Positions 1-11,337 of a stretch of DNA of 64,000 nt are shown piece after piece. The DNA is taken from the NCBI GenBank assembly GCA_963682175.1, contig OY821772.1:55574925-55638924 (forward strand). Reading direction: 5' to 3'. Positions within the stretch are counted from its first letter, which is position 1; every line of letters starts with the position of its first letter. Origin of the DNA: Triglochin maritima (taxonomy: Eukaryota; Streptophyta; Magnoliopsida; Alismatales; Juncaginaceae). The translations under genes were made by a program, and so were the position numbers. Below the pieces are notes generated by a model. It searched no databases. It saw only the letters and a program-made list of their open reading frames with translations, and was not told where the DNA came from.

Positions 1-430
1 CCAAAGGTTTCGGGACAATTATTATTAAGAGATTAATTTTCTAGAGGGTTGATAAATTATTTCGTTGAGAATAGTCTCGTATTGGATTATTCAATCTGTT
101 TTTGCCAGTTATGAGATTTTAGGTCACTACAATCATTCCTAATTGGTTTTAATTCGACAACACTTCAATTATGATATATCAGAATAGAGTAACAAATAAA
201 ATAAAATTGCAAACTAAAAGTCTAAAACTTTACATTCTCAAACTACCGATTGTTGTCTCTAAGTTTTTGTTCTTTTCTTTTTGTCTGCGCCCACTAAACT
301 GTGAAAAGGAAAACCTTAACGATGTACTGAACTCTACTCCTAGTTGCAGACAAAGGGAAGATAATTAAGTTGGTAATACTGGATGACCATAATCAAGGAT
401 GGAATGTTAATCTAATCCAATTAAAAAATA
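1..430. other. AT-rich intergenic DNA, no gene seen
   Basis: No open frame here has recognisable coding content. The short frames are compatible with chance in AT-rich DNA. Confidence 0.6.
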
Positions 431-741
431 CAAAATTAAAAGGGTAAATACATTTTTCTTTGTAACTATGGTCGAGTAATATTTTGACATTTTTTAAAAC
501 GTTACATTTACATCCCGAAAAAATTGATTTGTATAACATTTTGACCCCTCTCTGCCAAAAAAGATTATTTTTCAATATATTAAAATTTTTCTCAATTTTG
601 TGTGTGTTGTTTGCAACATATTTCTAACTATCTTTGTGGTAAAGTTCCAATCAAATCGAAAGTCAAATTTCACAACAATTTTAGTTGGATTTTGAAACAA
701 TTTGTTCTCAAATTTGAGTAATTTTGACCCCCAATTTGATT

Positions 742-3389
742 TGTTGGATTTATCAAATCCAAAACTGTTGTCCTTGATTGCAATTATCAAGAAGATGAAG
801 GATTTCATGTTTAATTGTACATATTTATTTTTCGAATTTTTATGCACAATAAGGATCAATTTACAATTTTCTATGATTTATTTCATACATGCATCAATTT
901 GTTTCAATATCTAGTTTCAAAACTTTATTAAAACAAATATGGGCTCCGAAATTCATACCTAGAAGTTCTCTAAAACTTTTTGAAGATTCGGAGACGTTGG
1001 GGATGCTTCTCGCTGCGCCGGATGCCTCCGAGTATTCACCAAACTCTAAACAAAATCGGAGAGAGGGAAGTTAGTCTCTCAATCTCCGATAGGGTTTAGA
1101 ATCCAATTACTAGCCCCTCTTTAATTCCCTTGAGTAGATGATCTCTTAAGAACTAAAACTAAACTTAAGAATTAAGGAATTTTCATGGAGAATTATGAAG
1201 AGAGAATTTTTGCATGAGAAAGCTATGAATAAATTTAATGAGGTAATGAGATAAACTTGTATTTATAAGTTCTCTCCAAATTACCTATTCATGTGCAACC
1301 TCTTGCCCATGGTTTCATGCAAAATTCCATCTAACCATCCATTATTTAATAATAAATAATATTAGCCACGAATTAAATCAATTATGGACCAATTCCATAC
1401 ATGATCTAATTAATTCTTAAATTAATTCTGCACAAAACCGTCTGGACCGGTCGACCGTTTGGAGGTTCGGTCGACTGCTCGAACCTGGTTTCGGTTGACC
1501 GTTCAATAACTCGGTCGACCGTTCGTAACAGGAATTATTCCATCTCGATGTTCGGTCGACCGACCGATTACTTTCGGTCGACCGTTCGAACAGATGAAAA
1601 TTCCCTGTTATCGGTCGAGACATGTCCGGTCGACCGTGCCCGATCGGTCGACCGTTTACTGCTAACCGGTCGACCGTTGGAGCACTGTTTTGCAGACTTG
1701 TCAAATTTTGGTTTAACCCCTACAAAATTTGACATTTCGGGATTAGTAGTGAATTCACAACTTATGTAACATATTATCCTCTGCAATGATCAATCATTAC
1801 ACCCCATAATATTTACATCACATATGAATTTAATTTAGATTCTAATTATGTTATTAATCACAACATAATTTTGATTTTGCTTGTTCACCCCATGTGTCAT
1901 ATTTTCTACATGAAACCCGACACATCTTATGAACTCAAAATCCCCATTTCTTGTTTCCCAATTTTGTGGTGTGACCTATGGGAGGATCTAAACTAAGTTG
2001 ACAGTGATATTAAGAGCTTAATATCACAAGCTATAAGCGGTATCTAGCTACACATTATAGCTCCCAATTAGTTAGATGTCTTAATTCCACTCGAACCAAA
2101 ACCCGATCCATTTAGTGATGGAGTGCACCACTTGTGTCCGTCCCTTGCCTCATGATATTAAGAATACACACAAAGTAGTATTGTGTCATCTTTGTATTAG
2201 TATTCATTTCTTGATCTCTTTAAGCTAGTTATAAATATGTGACTTAACTCAAATCACATTGTGCACATTACAACTTTGCTTTATCAAGGGGCCCACTAAT
2301 ATCGTCACTCAATTAAGAGGGGCAATGATAGTCTTTTGACTAACTATCTTCTCCAACAAAAGTTGTACTTAACCAACCAATGCCTTTACACTACACTTAT
2401 CGATAGTTCAAGACACTGATCTAATTAAGTATTCCTTAAGGGATCAGATATAAGTCTCATATCAAAGGACCAAAGACACAGTAAAATATTAATGACACAG
2501 AAACACATTTCTATAATATTTTACTTATTAGGTCTATTCAGTATACAAAAGTAATATTTTCCTCTTTTGCATACCCGTGTTGTCACTCACTTGTAGAGCT
2601 ACAATGATCTATGACCAACACGACAATCTTAACCCGGTAATCAATGTCCCATGTTAATTACCATGATTGCAAATATCTTTTGTTTTATGTAAACCAATAT
2701 CTTTTAGAGCTCTACGGTTAAGGACCAAGAGCATCTTCCTTAACACTTCTAAAAGACGAATAACATAAACAAGGAACAAAATGATTTCTCATTCAATTCA
2801 TAATAATTGGCATTTAAAAGTAAAACTTTTAGAACACATTCTCTTTAGAAGATTGGGTTGGAAATGCAATTTACCCATTTAATATTCCCAAAAGAAACGA
2901 ATGAGTCTCGTCTCGATTCTTGTGCCATCGGAGAGAGATTTGGAGGAGAGAAAAGAATCGGTGATTCCGGGTCGCGTGTTGGTCCGATTGAGGTGCTGTT
3001 TCTTCCTACGGGTTTCTTTTGGTGTTCCAGTCGTTGTCACCTCGTCTTGGAGAGCTTCCGAGGTGGAAATCCTAGGGTTTGCTTAAGCCCTAGAGGTAAC
3101 ATTTGTATCTCCCCAATCAATCTATTTGTAGATTGTGTCTTGGATTTTGGGCAAAATCCGAGAGAGAAAACTCCCTTGTATCCCGTTGATTGATTAGTGA
3201 ATTGGTTTGCCGGCTTGCCCCGTGGTTTTTCCCGATTTTGGGTTTCCACGTTAAATCATTGTGTTTGTGTGTTTTGCTTGTTGTGTGCATTCTCGATCGT
3301 TTTTCAGATGTGTTTTGGATTTCCACTGTGCGTATTTGGCTCTACTCGATTCGTAGTATTTTTTGCTACAGGGGTTTAATTTCCTTTCA
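742..3389 (+). repeat. Copia-1 5' LTR, interrupted
   Basis: Bases 742-796 and 2854-3389 together match the 3' LTR at 7453-8075. The LTR starts TGTTGG and ends CTTTCA directly before the primer site. A 2.05 kb insertion splits it. About 30 bp present in the 3' LTR near 7558-7590 are missing here. Confidence 0.9.
797..2846 (-). mobile_element. Insertion in the Copia-1 5' LTR, probably a solo LTR
   Basis: The repeat AGAAGAT at 790-796 and 2847-2853 marks a target-site duplication of 5-7 bp, and the uninterrupted sequence is seen in the 3' LTR. The insert has no coding frame of note. Read on the minus strand it has GGTCGACC palindromes (about seven full copies, 1440-1690) followed by a TATA-like CTTATAAATA near 1262-1271. 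That is the same order as in the LTRs of elements 3 and 4. The termini are not a clean TG...CA pair, so the solo-LTR reading is an inference. Confidence 0.6.
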
Positions 3390-3390
3390 G

Positions 3391-3402
3391 TGGTACCAGA
3401 GC
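3391..3402 (+). promoter_or_regulatory. Copia-1 primer binding site
   Basis: TGGTACCAGAGC lies one base after the LTR end. It differs by one base from the common plant initiator tRNA-Met primer site TGGTATCAGAGC. Confidence 0.8.
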
Positions 3403-3433
3403 TGTGGTTGGTTTCCGGTTGTCAGAAAAAAAT

Positions 3434-4825
3434 ATGGAAATTAATGCGAGTAGAATGATTTGTCTGAATGGTTCGAATTATCATCTTTTGAAAGGAAAAA
3501 TGGAAGATCTTTTGTATGTTAAAGATTTTTATTTGCCTGTTTTTGTTGATGAGAAACCTGAGAATAAAACTGATGCAGAATGGAAGTTGTTACATCGTCA
3601 AGTTTGTGGTTATATCCGGCAATGGGTTGATGATAATGTTTTGAACCATATCGAGAATGAAATTAATGCACACACATTATGGACTAGACTTGAGGAGTTG
3701 TATGCGAGTAAAACCGGGAATAATAAATTGTATCTGATTAAGCAGATGATGGAATTGAGATATCATGATGGCACTCCTTTGACTGATCATTTGAATAATT
3801 ATCAGGGAATTATTAATCAGTTAGCAGCTATGGGAATCAAGTTTGATGATGAGATTCAAGCTTTGTGGTTGCTAGGTACTCTGCCAGACTCTTGGGAGAC
3901 GTTCCGAATGTCGTTGTCGAACTCAGCTCCTGATGGGAAGATGACAATGAATTCGGTGAAAAGCAGTGCGCTGAATGAAGAGATGAGAAGAAAGACACAG
4001 GGATCCTCTTCAAATGCAGATGCTTTGGTGTTCGAAAAAAGAGGCAGGAATGAGTCTCGAGGTTCGAAAAATAGAGACAAGGGTCGAGACAAGAGCAGAG
4101 GTAAATCTAATAAATTTGCAAATGTTGAGTGTTATCATTGTCATGCCAAAGGACATATAAAGAAGCATTGCCGAAAGTTCAAGAGAGATAGCCATAACGG
4201 GTCCACTGAGAAGAGAAGTGATGAAAGCAATGGTGATCGTGTTGCTATAGTTTCTGGTGATTATCTTATCGTTTGGGAAGGCGATGAAGTAAATTTTGTA
4301 TGTCAGGATACTAGCTGGGTGGTTGATACAGATGTGACTATTCATGGCACATCTCGTAGAGATTTATTCACATCTTACAGATCTGGTGATTTTGGTACTG
4401 TGAAGATGGGAGATGATGGTCTGGCTACTGTTGCAGGCATTGGTGATGTTTGTCTGCAGACATGTAATGGTACCCGGTTGATGCTATATAATGTTAGACA
4501 TATTCCTTCACTGCGTTTGAATTTGATTTCTACAGGTGTGCTTGATTCTGAAGGTTATTGTAGCACCTTCAAGGATGGACATTGGAAGCTCACGAAGGGT
4601 TCTATGGTCATTGCTAGAGCGAGCAAAAATCCTTCATTATATATACTGCAGGCTAAGGTATCTGGGGACAGAATTAGTGCAGTAGATGATGAAGAGAGTG
4701 TTGAGTTGTGGCACCGGAGACTTGGTCATATTAGTGAGAAAGGTTTGAATTTTTTGTCTAACAAAAATCTCCTTCCAGGAATTAAAAGTGCAACTTTGAG
4801 GAAGTGTTCGCATTGTCTAGCTTGA
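3434..4825 (+). pseudogene. Copia-1 gag-protease-preintegrase part of the polyprotein
   Basis: The start at 3434 (MEINASRM) gives the usual Copia gag N-terminus; the frame is open upstream but those codons lie in the leader. In order come a gag region (about residues 1-200), a basic stretch, a CCHC zinc knuckle at 4130-4171 ([14 protein letters not shown]), a protease region, and the preintegrase motif with WHRRLGH and a CxxC. The protease catalytic motif reads D-T-D at 4325-4333 where the family has D-T/S-G, so the protease is probably dead. The frame stops at a TGA (4823-4825) where the family has a sense codon, and continues in the same frame into integrase. Capsid assembly and processing are the family roles. 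Confidence 0.9.
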
Positions 4826-5890
4826 AAGCAGAATAGAGTTGCTTTCAGGAGCTCTCCTCCTTCGAGAAAGTCAGGTATACTTGATCTTGTGCATTCAGAT
4901 GTCTGTGGTCCTATGAAGACAAAATCTCTTGGTGGTTCAATTTATTTTGTCACATTTATAGATGATTTTTCAAGGAAAACTTGGGTGTATACCTTGAAAA
5001 CTAAAGATCAAGTTGCAGGTGTATTTAGAGAGTTTCATGCCTTGGTTGAGAGGCAGACAGGAAAGAAACTAAAATGCATCAGGACTGATAATGGTGGAGA
5101 GTATATTGGATGTTTTGCACAGTATTGCAGACAGCATGGGATTAGACATCAGAGAACACCTCCGAAGACACCTCAGTTGAATGGAATAGCTGAGAGGATG
5201 ACCAGGACACTAATAGAAAGGGTAAGATGTTTGCTCTCGCAGGCGTAGTTGTCGAAGTCGTTCTGGGCTGAGGCATTGAGTATAGTGGTACATATTCTTA
5301 ATCTTACTCCTTGTGTTCCTTTGGATTTTGATATTCCTAATAGAGTTTGGACAGGAAAAGATGTTTCCTATGACCACTTGCGTGTCTTTGGATGTAAGGC
5401 TTTTGTGCACATTCCCAAAGATGACAGGTCCAAGCTTGATTCGAAATCGCGACAATGCATCTTTATTGGTTATGGTCTGGATGAGTTTGGATACAAGTTG
5501 TATGATCCAGTCGAGAAGAAAATAATCAGAAGCAGAGATGTTGTGTTTGTGGAAGATCAGGCCATTCAGGATATTCAGAAATCGAAGATGAATTCATGAT
5601 CAGAAGTTCATCATGATTTGGTTGATTTAAATTCGTTCCCACTTACACGTGCTCCTGTGCAAGTTGATGAGTTGCAGCAGGAAGGTGATGCACATGTACC
5701 AGTTGAGGTTGATGCAGATGATGTTACCTCAGAGCCAGAGATTTCCACATATTTTTCCCGAGAGGTTCCAGTTGGGAGACCAGTCAGGAACAGACGACCT
5801 TCGAGCAGGTATCCTTCTGATGAATATGTGATGCTTACTGATGCCGGTGATCCAGAGTGTTATCAGGAAGCTGTTGAAAGTGACCAAAAA
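4826..5890 (+). pseudogene. Copia-1 integrase
   Basis: This continues in the frame of the gag segment. The DDE catalytic set is visible: Asp in HSDVCGP, Asp in RTDNGGEY and Glu in NGIAERM. It is interrupted by TAG at 5246-5248 (a CAG codon in relatives) and TGA at 5597-5599. A one-base slip in an A-run near 5886-5891 moves the rest of the polyprotein into another frame. The family function is insertion of cDNA into the genome; this copy cannot make it intact. Confidence 0.88.
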
Positions 5891-7404
5891 AGTATTGGTT
5901 GTCTGCTATGCATGAAGAGATGGACTCTTTGCAGAAAAATCACACGTATGACTTGGTTGAGTTGCCGAAGGGGAAGAAGTTGTTGAAGAATAAATGAGTA
6001 TTCAAGTTGAAATCTCATGAAGGTAAATCACAACCCAGGTACAAGGCAAGGTTGGTCGTGAAAGGCTTCGGTCAGAGGCAAGGAATTGATTTTACTGAGA
6101 TTTTCTCACCGGTGGTCAAGATTACCTCGATTCGAGTTGCTTTAGGTCTTGCTGCTTGTCAGGATTTAGAGATTGAGCAGATGGATGTGAAGACTGCATT
6201 TCATCATGGTGATTTAGATGAAGAAATTTATATGGAGCAACCAGAGGGATTCAAAGTAAAAAATAAAGAGAATCTTGTTTGTCGTTTGAAGAAGAGTTTG
6301 TATGGTCTGAAACAAGCTCCACGACAGTGGTACAGGAAGTTTGATTCCTTTATGACAGAGAAAGGGTACACTAGAACAACATCGGATCATTGTGTTTACA
6401 TGAAGAGGTTTGGTGAGGATTTTATTATTCTCTTGCTTTATGTTGATGATATGTTGATTCTAGGCCGAGATATGTCTGTTATTGATAGTTTGAAGCAGGA
6501 ACTGAATGAGTTTTTTGATATGAAAGACTTGGGAGCGGCTAAGCAAATATTGGGCATGCAGATAACTCGTGACAGGAAAGCAAAGAAGTTGTGCTTGTCA
6601 CAGGAAAAATATATCGAGAAGGTGCTCGACAGATTCAGCATGAGTAATGCTAAGCCAGTTGGTTCTCCATTAGCTGATCACTTCAGGATGAGTGTTGAGA
6701 AGTGTCCATCGTCGGATGATGAGAAGGGGAAAATTAAGAATGTTCCTTATGCTTCAGCAGTTGGTTGTTTGATGTATGCTATGGTGTGTACGAGACCGGA
6801 TATTGCATATGCAGTTGGAGTTGCTAGCAGATTTCTTGCTAATCCAGGTAGAGAGCATTGGGAAGCGGTGAAGTGGATTCTTCGATATTTGAGAGGGACA
6901 TCCAAAGTTTGTTTAAGCTTTGGAAGCGGTCCAACAGCGTTGACAACATATACAGATGCAGATATGGCTAGAGATATCGACACCAGAAAATCCATTTCCA
7001 GTTTTGTGTTGACTTTTGCAGGGGGAGTTGTCTCTTGGCAATCCAGGTTGCAGAAGTGCATTTCTCTTTCTACTACAGAGGCTGAGTATATTGCTACTAC
7101 AGAAGCTTGCAAGGAGATGCAGTGGATGAAGAGGTTCATCGAGGAGTTGGGACTAGAGCAGAAAAATTATGTTATTTTTTGTGACAGTCAGAGTGCCATC
7201 CACTTGAGCAAAAATCCGAGTTTGCATTCTAAGTCAAAGCATATTGATGTCAGTTATCATTGGATCAGAGATGTGCTTGAGAAGAAGTTGCTTCAACTCG
7301 AAAAGGTTCACACCGATGATAATGTTGCAGACATGTTGACGAAACCCTTAGCCAAGGAGAGACATGACATTTGCCGCCAGCTGGCGGGTATGGATTTCCA
7401 CTGA
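5891..7404 (+). pseudogene. Copia-1 reverse transcriptase-RNase H
   Basis: After the frameshift the frame runs from about 5891 through a TGA at 5984-5986 (a Trp position in relatives) and is then open to the natural stop at 7404. RT shows the entry motif RYKARLVVKGF, QMDVKTAFHHGDL, and the catalytic YVDD at 6439-6450. RNase H shows TDAD, SLSTTEAEY and CDSQSAIHL. In many relatives the RNase H start has a Trp-Ala-Gly after DAD; here it reads MARD. The best-preserved stretch is 6007-7404. Confidence 0.9.
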
Positions 7405-7452
7405 TTGGTGATGATTGTGATCTTCCTCGTTGTTGAGTTTGAGGGGGAGATT

Positions 7453-8075
7453 TGTTGGATTTATCAAACCCAAAACTGTTGTCCTTGATTGCAATTATCA
7501 AGAAGATTGGGTTGGAAACGCAATTTACCCATTTAATATTCCCAAAAGAAACGAACGAGGGTTTTTTCTACTGTGCGTGAACAGTAGCCGTCTCGTCTCG
7601 ATTCTGGTGCCGACGAAGAGAGATTTGGAGGAGAGAAAAGAATCGGTGATTCCGGGTCGCGTGTTGGTCCGATTGAGGTGTCGTTTCTTCCTACGGGTTT
7701 CTTTTGGTGTTCCAGTCGTTGTCACCTCGTCTTGGAGAGCTTCCGAGGTGGAAATCCTAGGGTTTGCTTAAGTCCTAGAGGTAACATTTGTATCTCCCCA
7801 ATCAATCTATTTGTAGATTGTGTGTCTTGGATTTTGGGCAAAATCCGAGAGAGAAAACTCCATTGTATCCCGTTGATTGATTAGTGAATTGGTTTGCCGG
7901 CTTGTCCCGTGGTTTTTCCGATTTTGGGTTTCTACGTTAAATTATTGTGTTTGTGTGTTTTGCTTGTTGTGTGCATTCTCGATCGTTTTTCAGACGTGTT
8001 TTGGATTTCCGCTGTGCGTATTTGGCTCTACTCGTTTCGTATTATTTTTTGCTACAGGGGTTTAATTTACTTTCA
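7453..8075 (+). repeat. Copia-1 3' LTR
   Basis: This 623-bp LTR is preceded by the polypurine tract GAGGGGGAGA and ends CTTTCA. It matches the split 5' LTR and shows the ancestral uninterrupted site of the 2.05 kb insertion at about 7500. Confidence 0.9.
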
Positions 8076-8280
8076 CAATTTGATTGAAGTTTTACCGTAT
8101 GATACATTATAAGCACGTACGGCAAACAAGAAACATTAGAGAAAAACAATGAATATGTTGAAAATAACCAATTTATGATGAAAATATGTCAAAGTGTTAC
8201 ACATACGAAAGTTCAAGGAGTGTAAGTGTGACGTTTTAAAATTCATGTTGTCAAAAAGTTACTCGACCATAATCAAGGAG

Positions 8281-9308
8281 GACAAACCATTAAAAAACAT
8301 TTGAATGAACGCAACACTCGACGCAATCTGGCGAGAGAGAGGAATGAATGCATCTTCATGACAAAGAGAAATACAACATGGTCGATTATAATATGCATTT
8401 GAATTCTTCTTAGAGTGTGACTCATGTTGTGCGATTGTCGAGTGTTGAAAGTTTTGCTAGATTCTACATATAAGCACAGACAAAGATTATTTTTAGAGTT
8501 CTAACGAGATCTTTTTGTCGCCTCATTCACTTTGTAATTCTTCGTTTGTAAATAATATATACGAGACAACCCGACTTACTTGGTAAAAAAAGTTTTTTTG
8601 CTTGCATGCCATTTTGATACATTATATTTCCATTTTTGTCATCATTCTGTCAGTATTGCTATATGTGTCACTACAAACGTACTACCGCTACGTTGATGTC
8701 AATAAATTTTTGAAACTGTCATTTCGTTAGTATTTTACATTCACGGTGATAATTAAACGATGTTAATTAAATTAATATTTAATTATTAAATTTACACATA
8801 AAAAATTTAATAACTACTTCTTAGACCCGTTTGGATGCTGAGGATCCGGCTCCCCCACAGTGGAGGCACAACTACAGTGCCAGGAGCACATTCCAACACG
8901 ATGGAGATCCTAGGAAGCCTAGCTCCTGACACGACACCCAATGCAACTTTTATGCTTGGACTGATAAGTTGAGGTGGAGGAGTTTCTGAGTTCCTTCTTA
9001 TTTCTAGTTTTGTTTAGACCAATTTACCCAACATCATTTGGAGCTCAATCATGTGTTAAAAAATTGATTTTTTAAAAAATATAAACAATTGAAAACATAT
9101 TTTCAGAAAAAATATATATGAAAAAAACATTTAAAATGATTTTTATTTAATCAAAGTCTGCGAGGAGGACAATTTAAAAATTTCCTTTGACAAAACATCA
9201 CCCACTACCAGAAATATTTTGCCTATCCAAATAACTCTCAATCATTAAGAAAAAACTGTTCCTAAATTCACATTCTTAGAAGTTGATTTCTCACGTTTAA
9301 TAGCTGCA
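8281..9308. other. Intergenic DNA, no gene seen
   Basis: AT-rich sequence with a GC-richer patch at 8825-8960 that begins with a GACCCGTTTGGATGC-like string. Such strings occur at the ends of plant DNA transposons, but I cannot find the partner end. No supported gene. Confidence 0.5.
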
Positions 9309-11181
9309 CCCAAACCGTAATTTTTTTATTTAATAAAAAAAATCCAAAATTCCAAATTTAGGACAATTTTTTTTCTTCCAAAACTACTCGGACCCGCGAT
9401 CCGTTCCCTGCCAAATTTTTTTTTTCGATTTTCTGTTTTTGTTTTTTCTTTTCTGTTTTTATTTTTTATTGTAATTATTTGTAATCTTTTTTTAATTTTT
9501 TTTTTCAAAATATGTTTCTAATTTATATTATTTTTCTATTTTTTTTAAAATTATTTTTAATTTTTCCAATAATCGATCTCCAAATCACGTCAATAACCCG
9601 GCGTATTGAAATGTTAGGGTATTTTATACAATAAAAAACAAATCTTTTTAGCCAGATTAATAAATTATTTACAACTAAATATTAAACAAACACTAAAACT
9701 AATTAAAATAAAAAATTGGAAACGTTATCAAAAATTAGTAAGGTGTACACACATTGCAAATATTTTTGGAGGTCGATACAGCAAAAAATTAAAAACACAA
9801 TTAAAAAATTTAAAAAATAATAACAATTACAAAACATATTATGAAAACAAATATAATAAAAAACATAGTTAAAACGATTTTAAAAAATCAAAACATAAAA
9901 CACTACGACTAAAATCCGGGACTTTTTTTATTTTCTTTTATTATTTTTGATTTTATGTTTTGTTTTTTTACAAATCATTTTAGCTATGTTTTATATATAT
10001 ATATATATTTCAAAATATGTTTTGTAATTGTTATTAATTTTTAAAATTTTTTAATTGTGTTTTTAATTTTTTGCTGTATCGACCTCCAAAATGTTTGTAA
10101 TGTGTGTACACCCTACGAATTTTTGACAACGTTACCAATTTTTGTTTTAATTATTTTTATGGTTTGTTTAATATTCAGTTGTAAATAATTTATTATTCTG
10201 ACTGAGAAATTTTGTTTTTATATTGTATAAAATACCCTAACAATTCAATACACGCCGGGTATCGACGTGATTTGGAGGTCGATTCTTGAAAAAATTAAAA
10301 ACAAAATTAAATTTTTTGAATAAATAAAAACATTTTAAAAAATAATAAGAATTAGAAGACTTATTTTCAAAAACAAATATATTAAAAAACAGATTAATTT
10401 TTTTTAAATATAAAAAACATAAAATCAAAAACAATAAAAGAAAATTAAAAAGTCGTGGATTTTAGTCGTAGTGTTTTATGTTTTGATTTTTTTTAAATCA
10501 TTTTAACTATGTTTTTTATTATATTTGTTTTCAAAATATGTTTTGTAATTGTTATTATTTTTTAAAATTTTTTAATTGTGTTTTTAATTTTTTCTGTATC
10601 GACCTCCAAAAATATTTGCAATGTGTACACCCTACTAATTTTTGATAACGTTTTCAATTTTTTGTTTTAATTAGTTTTAGTGTTTGTTTAATATTCAGTT
10701 GTAAATAATTTATTTATCTGGCTGAAAAAATTTGTTTTTTTATTGTATAAAATACCCTAACATTTCAATACGCCGGGTTATCGACGTGATTTGGAGGTCG
10801 ATTATTGGAAAAATTAAAAATAATTTAAATTTTTTTTAAAAAATAATATAAATTAGAAAACATATTTTGAAGAAAAAAAGTAAAAAAAGATTACAAATAA
10901 TTACAATAAAAAATAAAAAGTAAAAAGAAAAAACAAAAACAGAAAATCGAATTTTTTTTTTTTTGGCGGGGAACGGATCGCGGGTGCCTCCACAGAATCA
11001 TAAAACATTTTTTTGTGTTATGAAAAAACAAAAACAGAAAATCGAAAAAAAATAAAAATTTGTGCCTCCACGGATCGCGGGTCACACCCGCGGTCCGAGT
11101 AGTTTTGGAAAAAATAAAATTTTCTCCTAAATTTCGAATTTTGGATTTTTTTAATTAAATAAAAAAATTGCGGTTCCCAAA
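9309..11181. mobile_element. Large AT-rich foldback element
   Basis: The left arm (about 9315-9975) and right arm (about 10395-11175) are reverse complements over hundreds of bases, from AACCG(T/C)AATTTTTTT inward. A block of about 240 bp, containing CACGTCAATAACCCGGCG-type sequence and GTCGATACAG, occurs three times: inverted at 9570-9805 and direct at 10050-10288 and 10570-10808. The short direct repeat CCCAAA (9309-9314, 11176-11181) may be a target duplication, but it overlaps the possible repeat edge. The right arm has an extra duplication around GCCTCCAC (10985-11080). There is no coding frame. It lies just upstream of the gene at 11338. Confidence 0.7.
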
Positions 11182-11337
11182 CTCTTCCCATCAGTCTTTT
11201 TTTCTCATTTTTTTTATCTACGTGCATAAGGATAATAGATTATCTATTTCACCAGAGTCGAGACAAGAAAAGATGCTTTCGAAATTTTGAGGTCACTGTC
11301 TGTCGTCGTCCCAACCGGAAACCCTAGAATCGAGGGA

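Larger units (their letters stand above)
742..8075 (+). mobile_element. Copia-1: Ty1/Copia LTR retrotransposon, degenerate
   Basis: The element has a 5' LTR, a tRNA-Met-type primer site, gag-protease-integrase-RT-RNase H in Copia order, a polypurine tract (7440-7452) and a 3' LTR. The 10-mer CAATTTGATT flanks both sides (732-741 and 8076-8085). The expected 5-bp duplication may be CAATT if the LTR starts at 737 rather than 742. The reading frame is broken by at least four stops and one frameshift, and the two LTRs differ at many sites plus an indel of about 30 bp. This is therefore an old, non-functional copy. Domain wording resembles the Tnt1/Tork-type lineage, which is an inference from motif similarity only. 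Confidence 0.93.
431..8280. mobile_element. MITE-like inverted-repeat element split by Copia-1
   Basis: The left part (about 440-560) and the right part (about 8185-8275) are imperfect reverse complements. Both contain the stretch ATGGTCGAGTAA, a TTTTGACA-like block and a TTTAAAACGT block in mirrored order. Removing Copia-1 (742-8075) leaves an element of roughly 0.5 kb with subterminal inverted repeats. The exact ends and target duplication are not clear, so the superfamily is left open. No coding capacity is seen. Confidence 0.5.

Noticed and set aside
2858..3193. 111-codon plus-strand frame
   Set aside because: It lies entirely in the Copia-1 LTR and is broken in the other LTR copy.
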